DNA of 18,555 nt from Fibrobacter sp. UBA4375 (GTDB taxonomy: Bacteria; Fibrobacterota; Fibrobacteria; Fibrobacterales; Fibrobacteraceae): contig DGRZ01000048.1 in the NCBI GenBank assembly GCA_002391195.1, positions 1-18,555 of the forward strand, given 5' to 3'. This document shows positions 13,919-18,555 of this stretch, piece by piece. Position 1 is the stretch's first letter; each line of letters starts with the position of its first letter. The position numbers and the translations under genes are program-made. The notes under the pieces are model-generated. The model made no database searches and had not been told where the DNA came from. It was given only the letters and a program-made list of their open reading frames with translations.

Positions 13919-15243
13919 TGGATTCATCGGTACAGTGGGCAATTGCCTTTCTGGTAATTTTCCTGTTTGTTTCCTTTTCTTTTTCTTTAATCAAGACCGC
14001 GTTCAGCGGCATTTATGCCAAGCGTGAGGCCAAGGATAGGGAAGACCGCGAAGAGAAGGTGGCCGCCATCGTGGAGCACGACGGCTTCAACGAGACCATC
14101 TCCATCGGCCGCATCTTTTGCAATGTGGGGAGCGGTGTTTTGGGCATTTACCTGTTCCAGATGGTTCCGTGGAACTGGGTGCACGAATTCAAGATGCTCG
14201 CTTTCTTGGCTTACCTTGTTGTGGCCTGCATCTGCATTTACACCATAACCGTCTTTTGCGCGAACCTTCTCGGCACCCTCAAGCCCGATACCTTGGCGGT
14301 GGTGCTGATTCCGCTCTTCAAGCTCATTCGCGTTCCTTTTGCGATTCCTGCCAAAATCTGTCACGTTCTTTTTGTGGCGATTCTGAAGGGCCTGGGCTAC
14401 GATTCCAAGCTCAGCTTCCTTTCCGAAGAACGGCGCGATGCCGTGCAGGCGGACCTTTCCGACAGCGAGGAAACCGATGCTGAAGGCCTCGAAAAAGAAG
14501 AACAGCAGATGATTCTCAACATCTTCGACTTCGTGGAGACTCCGGTCCGTGAAATCATGACTCCCCGTGTGGACATGTGCGCTATCGACGTGGAAACACC
14601 CCTGGACGAACTTGTCAAGGTGTTGAACAGCGAACGCCATTCCCGCTTGCCGGTGTACAAGGATACCGTCGACAATATTGTGGGAATCCTTTCCAACAGG
14701 GACTTTTTGGAATGGTACACCGAACACCGGGATGAGCCCTTCGATATCATGAAAATCGTGATGCCCCCCGTGTTCGTGCCTTACCACAAGAAGATAGACG
14801 ACCTGCTTACAGAGCTCCGCAAGACCGGAAACCAGCTGGCCATCGTTGTGGACGAATACGGCGGCACGGCGGGCCTTGTGACACTGGAAGACATCCTGGA
14901 AGAAATCGTGGGCGAAATCCGCGACGAAGACGACATGGATGAAGACGAAGATGTGCAACGCCTAAAAGACGGCCGCTACATCGTGGACCCCCTCATGACC
15001 CTTTCGGACTTGAGCGACGAGCTGGGTATCGAGCTGGAACCGCCCGAGAATTCCCATGTAGAGACCCTTTCGGGCCTCATTCAGGCCACACTTGGCATTA
15101 TCCCGTCTCCGGGTGCCGAAGTCAAGATTCAGGGCTATACCTTCAGGGTGCTCAAGATGGACGGCACCCGCATGGAAAAGGTGATGCTGATTCTCCCTCC
15201 CGGTAAGGCCGGCCCCAAGACCCAGGCGCTGAAGAAGATATAG
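13918..15243 (+). CDS. CorC/HlyC-type membrane protein with CNNM, CBS pair and transporter-associated domain
   Basis: This 441-residue inner-membrane protein belongs to the family called hemolysin C/CorC/CNNM, linked to magnesium and cobalt homeostasis. Four hydrophobic segments (about 6-27, 60-83, 93-117, 124-150) form the DUF21/CNNM region. A CBS pair spans about 205-340: VREIMTPRVDMCAIDV, SRLPVYKDTVDNIVGIL, NQLAIVVDEYGGTAGLVTLE. The CorC_HlyC domain follows at about 348-432. An acidic DEDDMDEDEDV stretch links them. The start at 13918 overlaps the ybeY stop; a longer reading from 13693 would overlap most of ybeY and has no membrane-protein start, so I reject it. The substrate cannot be assigned from sequence. 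Confidence 0.9.
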   Translation: MDSSVQWAIAFLVIFLFVSFSFSLIKTAFSGIYAKREAKDREDREEKVAAIVEHDGFNETISIGRIFCNVGSGVLGIYLFQMVPWNWVHEFKMLAFLAYLVVACICIYTITVFCANLLGTLKPDTLAVVLIPLFKLIRVPFAIPAKICHVLFVAILKGLGYDSKLSFLSEERRDAVQADLSDSEETDAEGLEKEEQQMILNIFDFVETPVREIMTPRVDMCAIDVETPLDELVKVLNSERHSRLPVYKDTVDNIVGILSNRDFLEWYTEHRDEPFDIMKIVMPPVFVPYHKKIDDLLTELRKTGNQLAIVVDEYGGTAGLVTLEDILEEIVGEIRDEDDMDEDEDVQRLKDGRYIVDPLMTLSDLSDELGIELEPPENSHVETLSGLIQATLGIIPSPGAEVKIQGYTFRVLKMDGTRMEKVMLILPPGKAGPKTQALKKI

Positions 15244-15301
15244 TTCTTATAAGTTTTCGTAAGTTCTTATATTTCCCTAATAATCGGAAAATGGTATCAA
15301 T
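15242..15301 (+). promoter_or_regulatory. Lipoprotein gene upstream region with a 20-bp-spaced direct repeat
   Basis: AGTTCTTATA occurs twice, at 15242-15251 and 15262-15271, exactly 20 bases apart, so both copies face the same side of the helix. The first copy runs into the palindrome CTTATAAG (15246-15253). It overlaps the stop codon of the upstream gene. TAATAAT at 15279-15285 is a possible -10 region. The arrangement resembles a two-site activator or repressor target for the lipoprotein gene. The ribosome binding site before 15302 is weak (GGAAAA). Confidence 0.45.
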
Positions 15302-18223
15302 ATGAATGTTCTACAAAAAATGCGCTTGATTGCCGCTATATTGCTTGCTGGATTGTTACTTTCCTGTTCCAATGCTTCCGATGTCCTAAGCGAAGACTCC
15401 AATCCCTTATCTGCACAGATTGAAGGAATGTGGTGGGGCCTTATCGATAGCACGGGCACTTATGTTTCTGGGAAAGACACCTTGGAATATACGCGAATAG
15501 GTCATGCCCTCCAGTTTGGCAAAGATGGCTCGGGTTATGCCGTTACCTTGTTTTTTAACGACGAGAGCGGAGAACCAATCAACCTTATGGGTGGCAAGAA
15601 CTTCGCACAGCTTACTTACAAATCATCCTCAAATGGTGAAATTAAGGCGTCTTTTGATAAAGCCTATTCGTATTATGCCGATTTCTATAAGGCTTGGAAT
15701 CTTGAATACGCAGACAGTTGCATTAGCGTTAACGATGGGAAGTCTACATTCTATTTAAAACGAGTCGACGAAACAATGGCCGCCCAGATACAGGAGTGGG
15801 ATCAAACCGCTAACGGTGGTGCTGCAGCCGACAACTACAACATCAACGAAGTTGATTTCACGCAATCGAATTGGCGTAATCAAGAGGCAATCTATATATA
15901 CGATGGTATAGGCATGGATGCAACCGATGCTAAAAATCGTAGTGGCTATACGTTGGTGAATATGCCCTGGTACGAGGGCCCCAAGTCGGTGAACCTGCCT
16001 GAAGGATTTACCGATGATATCACGCCCGAAAACGGATGGGAGTGGGTGATGAACCTCTGTGGCAATCGAAGCAGCACAAATAACAACTTCTTCGCTGTCT
16101 ACAACAAATATACGGGCATCCTGCGTTTCTTCTACTATATGCCCAACAACTACAATACGGGTAACGATCACGTTTGGCAGGTGTCGATGACTGATCAGCT
16201 AGCCCAGAGCTCCACCATACGTTACGGGCTTCCTTTCGATAGAAAAATCGTTGACAAGGCGGCCATAGATCAGGTGGGCAAGGGCACCATTGTGGAATAT
16301 ATCTCTCCCTGGGTCGATTACCTTACCCCCGACGGACTGATCATGCCTAATGTTGGATGGTGGGCGTTTGATGTGGATCTTTCTGTGTACCGCGATATCA
16401 ATACAAGCAGTAGCGAGAACATTCGGTTGCAAATGCGCACCTGGAATGTGGAACACGTTTCTCTTAGCAGTACGCTGGCTGCTAATATTGAAGGTTCCAT
16501 CAAGGCTAAAATTGATTTGCTGAAGTCCCAGCACATCAACAATTCCGCAATGGGTTATCTCGGTATGCTTGGCAGCATGGGCGGTAGCATGTATGGTGCC
16601 ATTTCGAAACTCAAGGAAGGCAAGGCTGGCGAAGCGTTTTCTTCTATTATTGATTTTGGCAAGACTACGGCAAATCTGTTTGGTATCAAGACAGAGGATG
16701 CCCAAGACATTAATGGAACGATGGATGGCACAATCAACCTTGCCATGACGGGCAACATCAACACTGAGGGCTTTATCAAATACGCCAAGGCGGCTGTTGG
16801 CGTAGCGGCCCCTACAATGCAGTGGAAGGACTTCCGCAACAATGGATCCCACATTGGTGAAGGAATCTGGAATATAGAGTCTGCCCCTGTCGTGTATTAC
16901 ACGGATGGCTATGTTGACTGGAAAACGGAAGACAAGTGGACTACGAGCACTTGGTATGACAATGAATTGCCGCCTTACACAGGTGAATATCAACATTACC
17001 GGAAATACACAAGGCATTTGAGCCCATTTGGTGGCATGATGCCCAATATGAGTACCAGCAAGCACCCCCACTATGGACACATTGCTTTCTTTGATCCCAG
17101 CAGCATCAAGCTGAAATTGAATCCCAATGTGTTTACTCAGGAAGAGATTAAAAATGCAAAGGTCTATGCAATTTGTGGCGTACGCAAAGGCGTAAAGTAT
17201 GGCAGTACCGATGGCTATCGCAAGGCCCAGGGCCTGAGTGGAAGCGGATTTAGTGTAGAAAATACCTATCCGTTTATTAACCGTCCCTATACAGAGGCAC
17301 CCTTCGATGCACTATCTGGCCGCAAAGACAAGATGGGCTTGCAAAGTGCCAAGACGTTTGCTGCAGAGGGCTATAATGGCGTTTCTTATGGTTTGTTTGG
17401 TCGTGGTGACAATGATTACCTGATTGAGCCGCAGTACCTCAGCAATGGCTCCGGCACGAACACGATGCCGCCTTATGAGGTTACCGTCTCTGTGGTGGTT
17501 ACTCATGAGGGCAAGCCTATCGTCTATAGCCGTACCTATTTGCCAGAGTATAAATTTATGAGCTTGGCGAATATGGAGAGCGAGGTTAGTCGCATTAAGA
17601 ATGGAAAACCGGCTGAATACGATGCTGACATGTATGGCGAACAGATGGCGCACTTGAGCGATGTATTGAAATGGGTCCAGCGTACTCCGCATCCCATAAT
17701 CGGAACTCCATTTGCTTCTAATATTATTTATGCGACTACTGGCGATGATGGATGGCATTGGGCAAAAATATTTCGCAAACAAGATGATGAGAATGGATCC
17801 TTCGCGAACCTTTTTGATGGCAACACAAATACGGAATGGATAACATGCGATAAGGACGCATGGCGGTATTATAGCGGTGGCAGGTCTGTTGCCAATGATT
17901 CATATGTCTGGTTTGCCGAATTCGAGACCCATTTCCCAGTCACTCCCAAGAGCTGGACTCTTTGGAATGCCGTCAATGGCGATATCGGCCCCCGCAATCC
18001 CAGTCACGCCGCACTTTATGGGAAAAGAAATCAAAACGATAATTGGGTCATGCTCGACAACGAATACCCCTATGCCCCTATGCCAACTGTACACGGCAGC
18101 AATACCTTCGGCTTTAATACTCAAAAGCCCCAAGATATGAAGTATTTCCGCCTAGAGGTGTTTGGAAACCAGGGCGACCCCGTTCTTGGCCTTTCCGAAC
18201 TGATATTCAATTACGAAGATTAG
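15302..18223 (+). CDS. Large lipoprotein with C-terminal discoidin (F5/8 type C)-like domain
   Basis: The 973-residue protein begins with a lipoprotein signal peptide ending LLLSC, Cys22 being the predicted lipidated residue. Residues about 40-160 resemble a small lipocalin-like barrel (IEGMWWGLIDSTG). The central part (about 180-800) I do not recognise by name. It includes NNFFAVYNKYTGILRFFYYM, a style I associate with uncharacterised Bacteroidetes proteins, and a Gly/Met-rich hydrophobic stretch near 417-460. The last 160 or so residues look like a discoidin carbohydrate-binding domain: FANLFDGNTNTEWITC, SWTLWNAV, YFRLEVFGN, GDPVLGLSELIF. Surface glycan binding is therefore plausible. The gene reads as more A+T-rich than the operon before it. 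It ends 30 bases before a strong terminator. Confidence 0.8.
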   Translation: MNVLQKMRLIAAILLAGLLLSCSNASDVLSEDSNPLSAQIEGMWWGLIDSTGTYVSGKDTLEYTRIGHALQFGKDGSGYAVTLFFNDESGEPINLMGGKNFAQLTYKSSSNGEIKASFDKAYSYYADFYKAWNLEYADSCISVNDGKSTFYLKRVDETMAAQIQEWDQTANGGAAADNYNINEVDFTQSNWRNQEAIYIYDGIGMDATDAKNRSGYTLVNMPWYEGPKSVNLPEGFTDDITPENGWEWVMNLCGNRSSTNNNFFAVYNKYTGILRFFYYMPNNYNTGNDHVWQVSMTDQLAQSSTIRYGLPFDRKIVDKAAIDQVGKGTIVEYISPWVDYLTPDGLIMPNVGWWAFDVDLSVYRDINTSSSENIRLQMRTWNVEHVSLSSTLAANIEGSIKAKIDLLKSQHINNSAMGYLGMLGSMGGSMYGAISKLKEGKAGEAFSSIIDFGKTTANLFGIKTEDAQDINGTMDGTINLAMTGNINTEGFIKYAKAAVGVAAPTMQWKDFRNNGSHIGEGIWNIESAPVVYYTDGYVDWKTEDKWTTSTWYDNELPPYTGEYQHYRKYTRHLSPFGGMMPNMSTSKHPHYGHIAFFDPSSIKLKLNPNVFTQEEIKNAKVYAICGVRKGVKYGSTDGYRKAQGLSGSGFSVENTYPFINRPYTEAPFDALSGRKDKMGLQSAKTFAAEGYNGVSYGLFGRGDNDYLIEPQYLSNGSGTNTMPPYEVTVSVVVTHEGKPIVYSRTYLPEYKFMSLANMESEVSRIKNGKPAEYDADMYGEQMAHLSDVLKWVQRTPHPIIGTPFASNIIYATTGDDGWHWAKIFRKQDDENGSFANLFDGNTNTEWITCDKDAWRYYSGGRSVANDSYVWFAEFETHFPVTPKSWTLWNAVNGDIGPRNPSHAALYGKRNQNDNWVMLDNEYPYAPMPTVHGSNTFGFNTQKPQDMKYFRLEVFGNQGDPVLGLSELIFNYED

Positions 18224-18253
18224 ACCCCAGAAAAGTTTTTCAAGTATAAAACG

Positions 18254-18290
18254 AAAAACACCCCGTCACTCATCGTGACGGGGCGTTTTT
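18254..18290. terminator. Strong bidirectional terminator after the lipoprotein gene
   Basis: CCCCGTCAC (18261-18269) pairs perfectly with GTGACGGGG (18275-18283) around a 5-base TCATC loop. AAAAAC before and GTTTTT after extend the symmetry, giving a U-tract on either strand. It ends the lipoprotein transcript and can also stop readthrough from the convergent gene. Confidence 0.93.
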
Positions 18291-18318
18291 GTATAGGGAC
18301 GACGCCCGCTTCTAAAGC

Positions 18319-18352
18319 AAAAAGGCCCCGTTCTTTCGAACGGGGGCCTTTC
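18319..18352 (-). terminator. Terminator of the pyruvate:ferredoxin oxidoreductase gene
   Basis: Read on the minus strand, AAAGGCCCCCGTTC pairs with GAACGGGGCCTTT around a GAAA tetraloop, with one bulged base, and is followed by a run of five U (plus-strand A at 18319-18323). It lies about 20 bases after the TAA of the minus-strand gene. Confidence 0.92.
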
Positions 18353-18370
18353 TTGATGCCGTAGCACTGA

Positions 18371-18555
18371 TTACAGGCTAATCAACCCTTCGGTATCCTT
18401 AGACATGGCGTCATAGAATGCGTAGCGGGCGTCCACTTCCTTCTGGAGGTCGTCGGCGAGCTTCTTGGCCACTTCCGGATTGCTACGGGTGAGCTGCTTG
18501 TAGCGGTTTTCGGTGTAGATGTATTCCGCAACCGGGATTGTCGGCTTCTTGGAGT
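18371..18555 (-). CDS. Pyruvate:ferredoxin (flavodoxin) oxidoreductase, C-terminal end
   Basis: Only the last 60 codons are present; the gene runs off the right edge. The minus strand is open from 18553 to TAA at 18371. The peptide begins SKKPTIPVAEYIYTENRYKQ, continues SNPEVAKKLADDLQKEVDAR and ends in YAFYDAM plus a short tail. It resembles the C-terminus of the single-chain NifJ/PFOR enzymes: a 'xKPTxPxxEY' entry, an 'RYKxL...NPExA' helix and 'ARYxxY' near the end. These enzymes oxidise pyruvate to acetyl-CoA and CO2 with reduction of ferredoxin or flavodoxin, in the cytoplasm. That is central to the anaerobic fermentative life expected of this group. The call rests on a short segment, so it is likely rather than certain. 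Confidence 0.72.
   Translation of the reverse strand, partial: SKKPTIPVAEYIYTENRYKQLTRSNPEVAKKLADDLQKEVDARYAFYDAMSKDTEGLISL

Overview
The window looks like a chromosomal segment of a Fibrobacter-type bacterium (phylum Fibrobacterota). The strongest pointer is a secreted glycoside hydrolase family 16 enzyme whose segment order is circularly permuted exactly as in the Fibrobacter succinogenes 1,3-1,4-beta-glucanase, with the Ser-rich linker typical of that genus. Double-membrane features (a beta-barrel protein ending in Phe, a lipoprotein, a FecR-domain protein) fit a Gram-negative cell. There are no tRNA or rRNA genes, CRISPR arrays, transposases or phage genes. No stretch above 300 bases lacks a gene.

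Layout. (1) 1-2151, plus strand: the 3' end of gatB (tRNA-dependent amidotransferase), a small exported membrane protein, and a PurO-type IMP cyclohydrolase. The gaps hold 7-bp-period repeat cassettes and a palindromic dispersed repeat. (2) 2274-4796, minus strand: the GH16 beta-glucanase, then, after a strong terminator, a regulator with two GntR-like winged-helix domains and a LacI-type sugar-sensing domain. (3) 4918-13055, minus strand: a tightly packed run, in transcription order a FecR-domain exported protein, a 1186-residue beta-helix/beta-barrel outer-membrane protein, a COG2509 FAD-dependent oxidoreductase and an RluA-family pseudouridine synthase. The gaps are 0, 23 and 6 bases. (4) 13170-15243, plus strand: a conserved 96-residue protein, ybeY and a CorC/HlyC-type CBS protein, overlapping by one base at each junction. 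(5) 15302-18223, plus strand: a 973-residue lipoprotein with a C-terminal discoidin-like domain, then a strong bidirectional terminator. (6) 18371-18555, minus strand: the C-terminus of a pyruvate:ferredoxin oxidoreductase with its own terminator.

How the genes work together. The GH16 enzyme and the adjacent regulator suggest a locally controlled polysaccharide-degradation unit. The FecR protein and the outer-membrane protein abut stop-to-start (TAA directly followed by ATG), so they are probably made together and act together at the cell surface; this pair is the best candidate for an undescribed system. Most other genes are housekeeping.

The most unusual structural signal is a set of 7-bp-period repeats. 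One family (TTAGGTA/ACCTATA) sits between genes as inverted arms around small hairpins. The other (TTCCGAA) lies inside the rluA-like coding sequence and across the junction of the FAD gene and rluA, where it is translated into a NSEFGIR-like peptide.
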